NCBI RefSeq assembly: GCF_000971335.1
Contig: NZ_JZJL01000009.1
Location: 57,056 to 121,055 of the forward strand
Length of the DNA: 64,000 bases
Source of the DNA: Chromobacterium vaccinii
GTDB lineage: Bacteria > Pseudomonadota > Gammaproteobacteria > Burkholderiales > Chromobacteriaceae
Reading direction: 5' to 3'
Below are positions 8,076 to 16,885 of this stretch, piece by piece. Positions within the stretch are counted from its first letter, which is position 1. The number at the start of each line of letters is the position of its first letter. The position numbers and the translations under genes are program-made. A model generated the notes under the pieces. That model had not been told where the DNA came from. It saw only the letters and a list, made by a program, of their open reading frames with translations, and did not search any database.

Positions 8076-10571
8076 TCACACGCCGGGCCACAGTTCCGTC
8101 ACCCTGCCGCGCACCGCCTGCGGCGACCCAAGCGCCAACAGCCTCAGCGCCTCTTCCTCGCAATGCCGGCGCGACAGGCCGCGCACCAGGCTCTTCACCT
8201 CCGGCACCAGCCGCGGGCTGACCGACAGCTCGGCGACGCCCAGCCCGATCAGCACCGGCACCGCCTGCGGATCCGACGCCATCGCGCCGCAGACGCCCAC
8301 CCACTTGCCATGCTTCTTGGCGCCTTCCACCGTGATGGCGATCAGGCGCAGCAGGCCGGGATGCATCGAATCGATGCGCGAGGCCAGCGTGGCGTTGCAG
8401 CGGTCCATCGCCAGCGTGTACTGGGTCAGGTCGTTGCTGCCGATGGAGAGGAAGTCGGCGTGCCTGGCCAGTTGATCGGCCAGCAGCGCCGCCGACGGCA
8501 CTTCCACCATCACGCCCAGCTGCGGCCGCTCGGCCAGATTCATTGCGCCGGCCAGCTGCTCGATGCGCTCGCGCAGCCGGATCAGCTCGCCGACGTCGGC
8601 GATCATCGGCACCAGGATGCGCAGCCGCGACAGCGGCTTCACCGCCAGCAAGGCGCGCAGCTGGGTGTCCAGCATGTCCGGATAGGCGAAGCCGGTGCGG
8701 ATGCCCCTGAGGCCCAGCGCCGGATTCGGCTCCGGCGGCAGTTGCAGGTAGGGCACCTCTTTGTCGCCGCCCACGTCCAGCGTGCGGATGATGGCGTTGC
8801 GGCCGTCCAGCGCGTCCAGCACCGCCTGGTAGGCCTCGGTCTGCTCGGCCTCGGTCGGCGCGTCGCGGCGGTCGATGAACAGGAATTCGGTGCGCAGCAG
8901 CCCCACCGCGTCGGCGCCGTGGGCGACGCCCTCGCGCGCGTCGTCGGCGTTGGCGATGTTGACCGCCACTTCGATCGCCACGCCGTCGACAGTGATGGCC
9001 GGCGCGTTGGCCGACGCCTGCATCGCGCGCCGCTTCGCCTCCAGCTTGTCGATCTCGGCGCGGGCGGCGGCCAGATCGGCCGCGCTCGGCTGCGGATTGG
9101 CCAGGCCGGCGCGCGCGTCCAGCACCAGGGTCTGCCCCTGTTCCAGCGCCAGCGCCGACGGCCCGCAGGCCACCAGCGCCGGAATGCCCAGCGCCCGCGC
9201 CAGGATGGCGACATGGCCGCTGGCCCCGCCGGCGGCGGTGACGATGCCGGCCACCTTGCCGCGCGGCAGGCGGGTCAGCTCGGACGGCGCCAAGTCCTCG
9301 GCCGCCAGGATGGAGGCGTCGAACAGCTCCGGCCCCTGCTCCGGCTCGCCGTACAGCGCCACCAGCACCTGGCGCTCGATGTCTTTCAGATCGGCCACCC
9401 GTTCGGCCAGCAACTGATTGCCCAGTCCGGCCAGGATCGCGCACTGGGCGCGCACCGCGCGGCGGAAACCGAAGCCGGCGCCGCGGCCGGCATCGATGTC
9501 GGCCTCGGCCGCTGACAGCAGCTCGGGATCGTCGAGCAAGGCCAGATGGGCGGCGAAGATGTCGCTCTCGGCGGTGGCGCCGCGGCGCAAAGCCACGTCG
9601 ATGCCGGACGAGATCGCGCCGCGCACCCGGGCCAGCGCCGACGTCAGGGCGGCCCGCTCTTCCGCGATACCCCCGCCCTGCTCCGGCAGCGGCATCTCGA
9701 AAGCGTCCAGCCTGACCACGCGGCCGATCGCCAGGCCCGGCGCGGCGGCTACGCCGGCGAGATAGCCGGCGACCGGTTCGCGGGCCTGAGCCGGCGCCGC
9801 GGCGGCATGGCCGGCTTCGCTGCGGGTTTGCAATGCCTCGATCACGGCGGCCAGCGCCGCGTCGGCGTCATGGCCGCTGACGATGACCGCGACGCGGTCG
9901 CCCTCCGCCACGCCCAGGCCCATCAGCGCCACCACGCTGCGGGCGTTGGCCCGCTTGCCGGACAATTCGATGGACACCTCGGCGGCGTGCCGCTTGGCCG
10001 CCTGCTGCACCAAGGCCGACGGCCGCGCGTGCAGGCCGCCCTCGTGGCGCACCGTAGCCTCGCCGCGGCGCTCCGGGCCGCCGGCGGACTCGCAAGGGGA
10101 GACAGCCTCGCGAGCCGCCAGGATCAGGAAGTGCGAACGGCCGGCTTCAAGCAGGCCTTCGGCACGGCGGGGAAAACTGAATTGGTCGGAATTGGCGATG
10201 ACCACCATGGTCTGCAGCGACGGCGCCTGGCGCGCCACCGCGTCCAGGTCCACCTCGATCAGCGGCTGGCCGGCTTGCACGCGGTCGCCGACGGCGACCA
10301 ACGGACGGAAGCCGCGGCCTTCCAGCTTGACGGTATCGATGCCGATATGGATCAGCACTTCGGCGCCGTTGTCGGCGGCGATGGTCAGCGCGTGGCCGGT
10401 GCGGGCCAACTGGGCCACCGCGCCGCTACAGGGCGCCAGCAGCGTCGGCGACAGCGGGTCGATGGCCAGGCCATCCCCCATCATCCGCCCGGCGAATACC
10501 GGATCGGGCACGCGGTCGAGCGCGATCGCCGGCCCGGAAAACGGGGCCAGCAGTTCGAGCGTTGTGGTCAT
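8076..10571 (-). CDS. Multiphosphoryl transfer protein: EIIA-HPr-Enzyme I fusion
   Basis: An 831-residue cytoplasmic PTS protein joining three phosphocarriers. Residues 1-150 are a glucose-type EIIA with H75 (LIHIGIDTVKLEG). Residues about 172-255 are HPr with H181 (GGLHARPSA); the usual regulatory Ser-46 region reads KRANARSVVALM. Residues about 268-831 are Enzyme I with H453 (GGASGHVAILARALG) and the PEP-binding C-terminal barrel including VCGAMASDP. It can take phosphate from PEP straight to NagE, which lacks its own EIIA. It lies between the deaminase/isomerase gene and nagE, so a complete GlcNAc PTS is encoded in one operon. Confidence 0.95.
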   Translation of the reverse strand: MTTTLELLAPFSGPAIALDRVPDPVFAGRMMGDGLAIDPLSPTLLAPCSGAVAQLARTGHALTIAADNGAEVLIHIGIDTVKLEGRGFRPLVAVGDRVQAGQPLIEVDLDAVARQAPSLQTMVVIANSDQFSFPRRAEGLLEAGRSHFLILAAREAVSPCESAGGPERRGEATVRHEGGLHARPSALVQQAAKRHAAEVSIELSGKRANARSVVALMGLGVAEGDRVAVIVSGHDADAALAAVIEALQTRSEAGHAAAAPAQAREPVAGYLAGVAAAPGLAIGRVVRLDAFEMPLPEQGGGIAEERAALTSALARVRGAISSGIDVALRRGATAESDIFAAHLALLDDPELLSAAEADIDAGRGAGFGFRRAVRAQCAILAGLGNQLLAERVADLKDIERQVLVALYGEPEQGPELFDASILAAEDLAPSELTRLPRGKVAGIVTAAGGASGHVAILARALGIPALVACGPSALALEQGQTLVLDARAGLANPQPSAADLAAARAEIDKLEAKRRAMQASANAPAITVDGVAIEVAVNIANADDAREGVAHGADAVGLLRTEFLFIDRRDAPTEAEQTEAYQAVLDALDGRNAIIRTLDVGGDKEVPYLQLPPEPNPALGLRGIRTGFAYPDMLDTQLRALLAVKPLSRLRILVPMIADVGELIRLRERIEQLAGAMNLAERPQLGVMVEVPSAALLADQLARHADFLSIGSNDLTQYTLAMDRCNATLASRIDSMHPGLLRLIAITVEGAKKHGKWVGVCGAMASDPQAVPVLIGLGVAELSVSPRLVPEVKSLVRGLSRRHCEEEALRLLALGSPQAVRGRVTELWPGV

Positions 10572-10660
10572 CGAGCGTCCTTATTCTGTCGATTCTGTTG
10601 TCGGCGGGCCGCGTCGCCGCGGCCGCCACGGCGGTCTGCGCCGCCTGTCTGCTCATCCGG

Positions 10661-11671
10661 TCAACGGGTGCGGGTCACCTTGGACAGGTGGCGCGGCAGA
10701 TCCGGATTCAGGCCGCGCGCCTCGGACAGGCGCGCCGCCATCAGATAGAAGCTCTGGATCGCCAGCAGCGGATCCAGCGCCTCATCGTCGGCCACCGCCA
10801 GCGTCAGGTCGCGGCTGGCCACATTGTCCGGCGCGGCCAGCAGCACGCGCGCGCCGCGGCCGCGCATTTCCTCGGCCAGATCGATCAGGCCCTGCTGCTC
10901 CGGGCCGCGCGGCGCGAACACCAGCAGCGGGTAGCCGTCGTCGATCAGCGCCATCGGGCCATGCTTGATCTCGGCACCGGAGAAGGCCTCGGCCTGGATC
11001 GCGCAGGTTTCCTTGAACTTCAGCGCCGCCTCCAGCGCCACCGCGAAGCCCAGGCCGCGGCCGACCACCATGATGCGTTCTGCCGGCTTCAGCACCTCGA
11101 TCGCGGCCGACCAGTCCAGTCCGGCGGCGTCCTGCAGGCTCTGCGGCAGGTTGGCCAGCGCGGACAGCAGCTTCTCGTCGGCCTGCCAGTGGGCGACCAG
11201 GCGGGCGACGGCGGACAGCGAAGCGATATAGCTCTTGGTGGCGGCGACGCTCTTTTCCTCGCCGGCGCAGAGCGGCACCGCCCAGTCGCAGGACTCGGCC
11301 AGCGGCGATTGCTGCTTGTTGACCAGCGCCACGGTGTGGGCGCCGGCGGCGGACAGGGCCTTCATGGTGTCCACCAGGTCCGGGCTCTGGCCGGATTGCG
11401 ACAGCGCGACGGCCAGCTGGCCGTCCACCGCCAGCGGCGACTGGTGCAGAGTGACCAGCGACATCGGCAGCGACACCACCGGAATGCCCAGACGCTGCAT
11501 CACCAGGTAGGCGAAGTAGCTGGCGGCGTGGTCGGAACTGCCGCGGGCGACGGTCAGCGCCAGCCGCGGGCTGATGCGGCCCAGCTCGCGCCCCAGCGCG
11601 GCCAGCCCTTCATCGGCGTACATATGTTGCGCCGCCACCGCTTCGGCGGAATACAGCGCTTCCTCAAGCAT
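10661..11671 (-). CDS. nagBII: SIS-domain glucosamine-6-phosphate deaminase/isomerase (NagB-II/AgaS type)
   Basis: A 336-residue protein with two sugar isomerase (SIS) domains, roughly residues 25-170 and 190-330 (ARGSSDHAASYFAYL, SLSQSGQSPDLVDTM, GRGLGFAVALEAALKFKET). It resembles the isomerase half of GlmS without the glutaminase domain. Such proteins replace the classical NagB in several proteobacteria and convert GlcN-6-P to fructose-6-P plus ammonia; position beside nagA supports that. The ATG at 11671 overlaps the nagA stop by 8 bases; a TTG 27 bases upstream would overlap more and is less likely. Confidence 0.87.
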   Translation of the reverse strand: MLEEALYSAEAVAAQHMYADEGLAALGRELGRISPRLALTVARGSSDHAASYFAYLVMQRLGIPVVSLPMSLVTLHQSPLAVDGQLAVALSQSGQSPDLVDTMKALSAAGAHTVALVNKQQSPLAESCDWAVPLCAGEEKSVAATKSYIASLSAVARLVAHWQADEKLLSALANLPQSLQDAAGLDWSAAIEVLKPAERIMVVGRGLGFAVALEAALKFKETCAIQAEAFSGAEIKHGPMALIDDGYPLLVFAPRGPEQQGLIDLAEEMRGRGARVLLAAPDNVASRDLTLAVADDEALDPLLAIQSFYLMAARLSEARGLNPDLPRHLSKVTRTR

Positions 11672-12785
11672 CAACGAGGCCAATCTCTTCTCCCTCAATG
11701 TAGACTTGCTGCAGATTCAGTTCGGCGTCCATCACCGCGATGTCGGCCCAGGCGCCGGCTGCCAGCCGGCCGCGGTCGGCCAGGCCCAGGTAATCGGCCG
11801 GGTACAGCGACAGGCGGTTGGAGGCGTCGGCCAGCGGCAGGCCGATCTTCACCAGATTGCGCAGCGCCTGGTCCATGGTCAGCGTGCTGCCGGCCAACGT
11901 GCCGTCGGCCAGCCTGACCCCGCCCATGCACTTGGTGACCGAATGGGAGCCCAGCTTGTACTCGCCGTCCGGCATGCCGGCGGCGGCGGTGGAGTCGGTG
12001 ACGCAATAGAGGCGCGGAATGGCGCGCAGCGCGGTGCGGATGGCGCCGGGATGGACGTGGAGCAGATCGGGAATCAGCTCGGCGTACTCGGCATGGGCCA
12101 GCGCCGCGCCGACCACGCCCGGCTGGCGGTGATGCAGGCCGGTCATGGCGTTGAAAAGATGGGTGAAGCCGGACGCGCCCTGCTCCAGCGCGGCCACCGC
12201 CTCCTCATAGCTGCCGAGGGTATGGCCCATCTGCATCCGGACGCCCTGTTCGCTGAGTTCGCGGATGATGTCGAGGTGGCCCGGGATTTCCGGCGCCAAG
12301 GTGATCAGCGAGATCGGCGCCAGCGCGCGGTAGCCGTTTATCTGCGCCATCGCCGCCCGGCAGGCGTCGTCGGGCTGGGCGCCCAGCTTGCCGGGGTTGA
12401 TGTACGGACCTTCCAGGTGCACGCCGAGCACGCGGCTGCCCGCCGGCGCGCGCTCCTTGCTGCAGCGGCCGATGTCCGCCAGCACGCGGGAGATTTCCTC
12501 CGGCGGCGCGGTCATGGTGGTGGCGAGCAAGGAGGTGGTGCCGAAGCGCGCGTGCAGCCGGGCGACATGGGAGACGGCGTCGCCGCCCTCCATGATGTCC
12601 ACGCCGCCGCCGCCGTGCACGTGCAGGTCGATGAAGCCCGGCAGGATGTAGCGTTCGGGCTGGCGGCCCGACGCCAGGCGGGCGTCTATCTCTGCGATGC
12701 GGCCGTCGGCCGCCAGGCGCACGGCGCCGTCCATCCAGCCGGAGGCGGTCAGGATGCGGCCCTGCAAGGTCTGCGTTTCAGTCAT
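11664..12785 (-). CDS. nagA: N-acetylglucosamine-6-phosphate deacetylase
   Basis: A 373-residue amidohydrolase removing acetate from GlcNAc-6-P. The metal-site motif HVHGGGGVD lies near residue 58, followed by a conserved glutamate in VHLEGPYI near 140, histidines in MGHTLGSYEEA and THLFNAM, and the catalytic aspartate in YCVTDSTAAAG. It overlaps the nagR stop by four bases and the next gene's start by eight, so the three are translationally coupled. It sits second in the nagR-nagA-nagBII-PTS-nagE operon. Confidence 0.96.
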   Translation of the reverse strand: MTETQTLQGRILTASGWMDGAVRLAADGRIAEIDARLASGRQPERYILPGFIDLHVHGGGGVDIMEGGDAVSHVARLHARFGTTSLLATTMTAPPEEISRVLADIGRCSKERAPAGSRVLGVHLEGPYINPGKLGAQPDDACRAAMAQINGYRALAPISLITLAPEIPGHLDIIRELSEQGVRMQMGHTLGSYEEAVAALEQGASGFTHLFNAMTGLHHRQPGVVGAALAHAEYAELIPDLLHVHPGAIRTALRAIPRLYCVTDSTAAAGMPDGEYKLGSHSVTKCMGGVRLADGTLAGSTLTMDQALRNLVKIGLPLADASNRLSLYPADYLGLADRGRLAAGAWADIAVMDAELNLQQVYIEGEEIGLVDA

Positions 12786-13516
12786 CGTTTCAGTTCAGCT
12801 ACGAAATCGTAATAATCGTTGCGGCAATAGGTGTCGGTCAGCTCGATCGCCACGTTGTCGGCGTTGAAGCCGATCCGGGTGATCAGCAGCATCGCCTCGC
12901 CGGGGCGGATGCCCGCAAGCTGGGCCACGTCGCCGGAGGCGTTCACCGCCCGGATATGCTGCAAGGCCCGCACCACCGAATGGCCCGCCGCGTCCAAATG
13001 GGCATACAGCGAAGTGCCCACCGCCTGCGGATCGGGCAGGTACGCGACCGGCATCGTACTCATTTCAATCGCCATCACCACGCCGTCGGCGAGGCGCTGG
13101 CGCTTGAGCCGCGCCACCATCGAGGTCGGCGACAGCCCCAGTTTGATCACCTCCTCGTTGCTGGGCGGAAACACGCCGCGCTCCAGCCACACCGACGAAG
13201 GCACAAAACCGCGCAGCCTCAGCTGCTCGGTGAAGCCGGTCAGCCGCGACAGCGGCTGCTCCAGCCTGGGCGTGATGAAGGTGCCCGACCCCTGGCGCCG
13301 GCGGATCATGCCCTGCTCCAGCAGCACGTCCATCGCCTTGCGCGCGGTCACCCGCGAAATGCCCAGCTCTTCCGAAAACGTCCGCTCCGACGGCAGCGCC
13401 TCGTCCGCTTGCCACCAGCCGGCGTTGATCGCGTCGGCCAGCTTGCGCGACAGCTGCAGATACAGCGGCGTGCTCAGGTTTTCATCCGGTTTCAATGCTT
13501 GCCAGCGGTTTTCCAT
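12782..13516 (-). CDS. nagR: GntR/HutC-family regulator, probable GlcNAc regulator NagR
   Basis: A 244-residue repressor-type protein. The N-terminal winged helix (about 18-85) contains LPSERTFSEELGISRVTARKA, seen at about residues 42-62, and the C-terminal UTRA ligand domain spans about 100-240. First gene of the nag operon, so GlcNAc-6-P or GlcN-6-P is the likely inducer (family knowledge of NagR/YvoA/DasR). An open frame extends 35 codons upstream, but the ATG at 13516 (MENRWQAL) gives a normal family length. Three tandem TGGTATT motifs lie about 110 bases upstream, and a related palindrome precedes the chitin-binding gene. Confidence 0.85.
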   Translation of the reverse strand: MENRWQALKPDENLSTPLYLQLSRKLADAINAGWWQADEALPSERTFSEELGISRVTARKAMDVLLEQGMIRRRQGSGTFITPRLEQPLSRLTGFTEQLRLRGFVPSSVWLERGVFPPSNEEVIKLGLSPTSMVARLKRQRLADGVVMAIEMSTMPVAYLPDPQAVGTSLYAHLDAAGHSVVRALQHIRAVNASGDVAQLAGIRPGEAMLLITRIGFNADNVAIELTDTYCRNDYYDFVAELKR

Positions 13517-13624
13517 GGTCGTCTGAAGTGGTCTGAAAACCGCAGTGTAAGCCCAGTCAAGCCGCGCCGGTATCCCAACGCGGGACAGCTTGCCGCGTAA
13601 CCGTTCCATTACAGCTCGCACGGT

Positions 13625-13653
13625 AATACCACATTAATACCACGTCAATACCA
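13625..13653 (-). promoter_or_regulatory. Triple TGGTATT direct repeat upstream of the nag operon, putative NagR operator
   Basis: The heptamer AATACCA (TGGTATT on the transcribed strand) occurs at 13625, 13636 and 13647, an exact 11-base step that puts all copies on one DNA face. TGGTATT-type half sites are known for GntR/HutC-family sugar regulators. The array sits about 110 bases before nagR. Confidence 0.6.
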
Positions 13654-13854
13654 ATTATCAAGCCAAGCCCCCTTCGCGCATCGCGCATGGCAACAAAACG
13701 ACAAAACCGGGCGATCAGGAGAAATCAGAAAGAACCGCGACAACAAGGAAGCGTGAGATGGCTGGCGCAGGACGCGCCGCCCGACGACCAATCGGGCAGG
13801 TCAAATGCCAGACGATCTTTGCAAGAATCAGAAATTGCGCCTCGGCGCATGAGA

Positions 13855-13872
13855 ATTGGCACTAATACCAAT
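13855..13872 (+). promoter_or_regulatory. 18-bp palindrome upstream of the AA10 gene, putative NagR operator
   Basis: ATTGGCACTAATACCAAT is a near-perfect inverted repeat with ATTGG/CCAAT arms, and its right half contains AATACCA, the heptamer repeated before nagR. It lies about 120 bases before the chitin-binding gene start, next to the A/T-rich presumed promoter. Confidence 0.6.
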
Positions 13873-13990
13873 TAATAAACTTACATTTAATATGATGATC
13901 ACATTTTAAATCATTTATCCGATTCAAGGACGCCGAACGCCCTGGCTGATGACGATGCGCTGACATACCACTACCAGACAAGGAGTCCGC

Positions 13991-15132
13991 ATGAAACTGC
14001 ATTGGCATCTTCCCGCCGCGCTGACCCTGAGCTGCCTGAGCGCCCGCTGTGGGCCCATGGCGCGATGGAAATCCCGATCAACCGCGTCTACAGCTGCTTT
14101 CTGGAAGGCCCGGAAGCGCCGAAGTCCTCTGCCTGCCAGGCCGCCAAACAAGTGGGCGGCACCCAGGCGATGTACGACTGGAACGGCGTCAACCAGAACC
14201 CGCAGGGCGACAACCACCAGGCGATGGTGCCCGACGGCACGCTGTGCGGCGGCGGCAAGGCCGAATTCAAAGGCTTCAATCTGGCCCGCGACGATTGGCG
14301 CGCCACCAGCATCGTGCCGGACGCCAGCGGCAACTTCGAATTCATCTATAAAGCCACCGCGCCGCACGCCACCAAGTACTTCAAGTTCTATGTGACCAAG
14401 AACGGCTGGAATCCGAAGCAAGCGCTGAAATGGTCGGATCTGGAGCCGTTCGGCACCATCAACGGCAATCCGACGCAGGATGCCAGCAAGCGTTACCACA
14501 TGACGCTGAAGCTGCCGCAAGGCAAGACTGGCCCCCACATCATCTTCAACGTCTGGAAACGCTCCGACAGCGAGGAAGCGTTCTATTCCTGCTCCGACGT
14601 CAATTTCGGCGGCGACGCCGCGCCGCCGGCGGCCAATCCGTGGAAAGAAATCGGCAACGCCGCCGCGCGGGAGAATCTGCCGGCCGGCAGCAGCGCCACG
14701 CTGCGCGTGTTCGACAGCCAGGGCCGCGACGCCGAAAAACACACGGTGGCGCTGAACGCCGTCAGCGGCCAGATCGCGAATTGGCCGTACGAGTTGGCGC
14801 AGAAGGTGAACGCCGCCTCGCCGTTCATCCGCATCGGCGTGATGAAGTCGCAGCAGCGCGCGGTTTCCATCGTCCCGGTGAAAGACGCCACGGCCAATCG
14901 CGTCTATCTGAACGACAGCTACAAGGGCTACGGCTTCGCGATCGACCTGAAGAAAGGCGATGCCGGCACTCCCCCATCCGCAGCCAACGCCTGGAAGGAA
15001 GGCGTCAAATACGCGCAGAGCCAGGTGGTCAGCTACCAGGGCCGCCAGTACCGTTGCCTGCAGCCGCACACTGCCTGGGCCGGCGCCGGCTGGACGCCAT
15101 CCACCCAGCCCACGCTGTGGCAGCCGATCTGA
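13991..15132 (+). CDS. Chitin-active AA10 lytic polysaccharide monooxygenase (GbpA-like); frame broken inside the signal peptide
   Basis: A secreted copper enzyme that cleaves crystalline chitin oxidatively. An AAGGAG 7-12 bases before the ATG at 13991 starts MKLHWHLPAALTLSCLSA, a signal peptide, but the mature protein lies in another frame. Adding one C to GCGCCCGCTG at about 14042-14048 joins them as SAPLWA|HGAMEI, leaving the obligatory N-terminal histidine of AA10. The mature protein has an AA10 domain (~190 residues; second copper histidine in APHATKYF), a GbpA-like middle domain (about 200-310) and a C-terminal CBM5/12 chitin-binding module ending TLWQPI. Either a sequencing error or a real loss of secretion. 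A TTG start at 14002 in the body frame gives no signal peptide. Confidence 0.9.
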
Positions 15133-15150
15133 GCTCAGCGCCCGCTATGA

Positions 15151-15181
15151 AAAACGCCGCTCCCGGGAGCGGCGTTTTTTT
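15151..15181 (+). terminator. Terminator of the AA10 gene
   Basis: The stem CGCCGCTCCC with GGGAGCGGCG is followed by seven T residues, 22 bases after the stop codon. Confidence 0.85.
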
Positions 15182-15262
15182 GCTTGATTGGCAAGGTAGT
15201 GGTCCCGCTACAGGCTGGACGTCCCTACCGCCCCGACATGCATGCAGGAGAGACCGGCCGCC

Positions 15263-16129
15263 TCATGAACGCCGCCAGCTGATCAACACCACCGCGGTGA
15301 CGATCACCACCATCGCCAGCATCTCGTGCGCGCCGACATGCTCGCCGAGGAACACCGCGCCCAACAGCACCGCGATCACCGGATTGACGTAGGCGTAGCT
15401 GGTGGCCGCCGCCGCCGACACCGTTTTCAACAGATACAGGTAGGCGCTGTAGGCAATCATCGAACCGAACACCGTCAAGTACAGCAGCGCGGCCCAGCCT
15501 TCGACGCCGGGCCAGGCGGCCAGGCGCTCGCCGACGGCGAAGCTGGACGCGACCAGGGCCAGGCCGCCGAAAATCATGGTCCAGGCGCTGCCCATCGCGC
15601 CCGCCGGCTGCGGCAGCTTCTTGCTCCAGGCCGAACCCAGCGCCCAGCCGGCCGAGGCCAGGATCAGCAGCGCCGCGCCGCGCGGGCTGGCGCTAAGGCT
15701 GGAACCCAGGTTCAACAGCGCGATGCCGGCCACGCCCAGCGCCATGCCGGCCCACTCCAGCGGCCGCGACTGGTGGCCGAACAAGCGGGCGAACAGCAGC
15801 GTGAACAGCGGCACCGTCGCGATCACCAGCGCGGCCACGCCCGACGACACCTCTCGCTCGGCCACCGTCACCAGGCCGTTGCCTATCGCCGGCATCAGCA
15901 CGCCCAGCAGGGCCGCGCCGCCCAGTTGGCGCGCACTCGGCCACGGCGTCCTCTTCCACGCGAGATAGATCAGCACCAGGCTGCCGGCCAACAGGAAGCG
16001 GATGCCGGCCATCAGCAGCGGCGGCCAGGATTCGACCCCGATGCGGATGACTAGATAGGTGGAGCCCCAGACCAGGTAGAGGGCGAGGAAGGCGGCCAGC
16101 GTCAGCGGCGCGAGGCGTGAAAAAGGCAT
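15263..16129 (-). CDS. yedA: EamA/DMT-superfamily exporter, YedA-like
   Basis: A 288-residue inner-membrane protein with about ten hydrophobic helices in two EamA repeats (about 10-140 and 150-285). The start [20 protein letters not shown], split at about residues 15-34, is very close to E. coli YedA, as is [15 protein letters not shown] near residue 245. Family members export small metabolites, but the substrate is unknown. It follows tolQ by 61 bases on the same strand and may be cotranscribed. Confidence 0.85.
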   Translation of the reverse strand: MPFSRLAPLTLAAFLALYLVWGSTYLVIRIGVESWPPLLMAGIRFLLAGSLVLIYLAWKRTPWPSARQLGGAALLGVLMPAIGNGLVTVAEREVSSGVAALVIATVPLFTLLFARLFGHQSRPLEWAGMALGVAGIALLNLGSSLSASPRGAALLILASAGWALGSAWSKKLPQPAGAMGSAWTMIFGGLALVASSFAVGERLAAWPGVEGWAALLYLTVFGSMIAYSAYLYLLKTVSAAAATSYAYVNPVIAVLLGAVFLGEHVGAHEMLAMVVIVTAVVLISWRRS

Positions 16130-16190
16130 GGTTCAGTCCGTAAATTCCGAACCGAAACCATGCCGTATGCAAGCCGAAACGGCAAGCGTC

Positions 16191-16859
16191 TTAACGCGTC
16201 GCCAACCGCTGCAGGATGTTGGAAAACTCTTCCATATAGGTGTCGAAGCGGGTGGCTAGGCGGTCGACGTCGGTGGCGAAGCGGTTGTAGGCCACCACCG
16301 CCGGAATCGCAGCGAACAGGCCGATGGCGGTGGCCACCAGCGCCTCGGCGATGCCCGGGGCCACGGTGCTCAGCGTGGCCTGGCCGGCGTTCCCCAGCCC
16401 GATGAAGGCGTGCATGATGCCCCACACGGTGCCGAACAGGCCGATGTAGGGGCTGACCGAGCCGACGGTGGCCAGGAAGGAGGTATGGCTGTCCAGCGTG
16501 TCCAGCTCCCGCTGCGCCGCCGCCCGCATCGCGCGGCGGGAACCATCCATGATGTCGGACAGCTCGGCGCCGCTGCGGCCGCGCTGCTTCAGGAACTCGG
16601 CGAAGCCGGACTGGAAGATGCGCTCCATGCCGGCGGTGTCGCTGCGGCGGCACACGTCTTCATACAGGCGGTTCAGATCGGCGCCGCTCCAGAAATTGCG
16701 CTCGAACTCCTCGCTGTGGCGCTTGGCCGAGCGCAGCACCGAGATCTTGTTGAAGATCAGCGCCCAGGACAGCAGCGACGTCAGCGCCAGGCCCGCCATC
16801 ACCAGTTGCACCAGCAGGCTGGCGTTCAGGATCAGGCTGATAAAAGAAATCTGTTGCAC
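16191..16859 (-). CDS. tolQ: TolQ/ExbB-family proton-channel protein, no tolR beside it
   Basis: A 222-residue inner-membrane protein with three membrane helices (about 15-37, 128-150, 165-190) and the family signature [20 protein letters not shown] at about residues 131-150, followed by [20 protein letters not shown]. Length and sequence are TolQ-like rather than ExbB-like. TolQ forms the proton-driven stator of the Tol-Pal system, normally followed at once by tolR, tolA, tolB and pal; here yedA follows instead. It may work with a TolR encoded elsewhere or be a second copy. The upstream neighbour tsaC is 26 bases away. Confidence 0.85.
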   Translation of the reverse strand: MQQISFISLILNASLLVQLVMAGLALTSLLSWALIFNKISVLRSAKRHSEEFERNFWSGADLNRLYEDVCRRSDTAGMERIFQSGFAEFLKQRGRSGAELSDIMDGSRRAMRAAAQRELDTLDSHTSFLATVGSVSPYIGLFGTVWGIMHAFIGLGNAGQATLSTVAPGIAEALVATAIGLFAAIPAVVAYNRFATDVDRLATRFDTYMEEFSNILQRLATR

Positions 16860-16885
16860 GTTTTATTCCTCAGTTCACACGCGGC

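Larger units (their letters stand above)
13517..13990. other. Divergent control region of the nag operon and the chitin-binding gene
   Basis: This 474-base gap holds the triple repeat at 13625-13653, an 18-bp palindrome at 13855-13872, and an A/T-rich segment (about 13873-13920) with a TATGAT at about 13893 that could be the -10 for the plus-strand gene. A 62-codon plus-strand frame at 13687-13875 runs into the palindrome, has no ribosome site and does not look like protein. Confidence 0.6.

Noticed and set aside
13687..13875. 62-codon plus-strand frame in the nag/AA10 control region
   Set aside because: No ribosome site, not protein-like, and it runs into the 18-bp palindrome.
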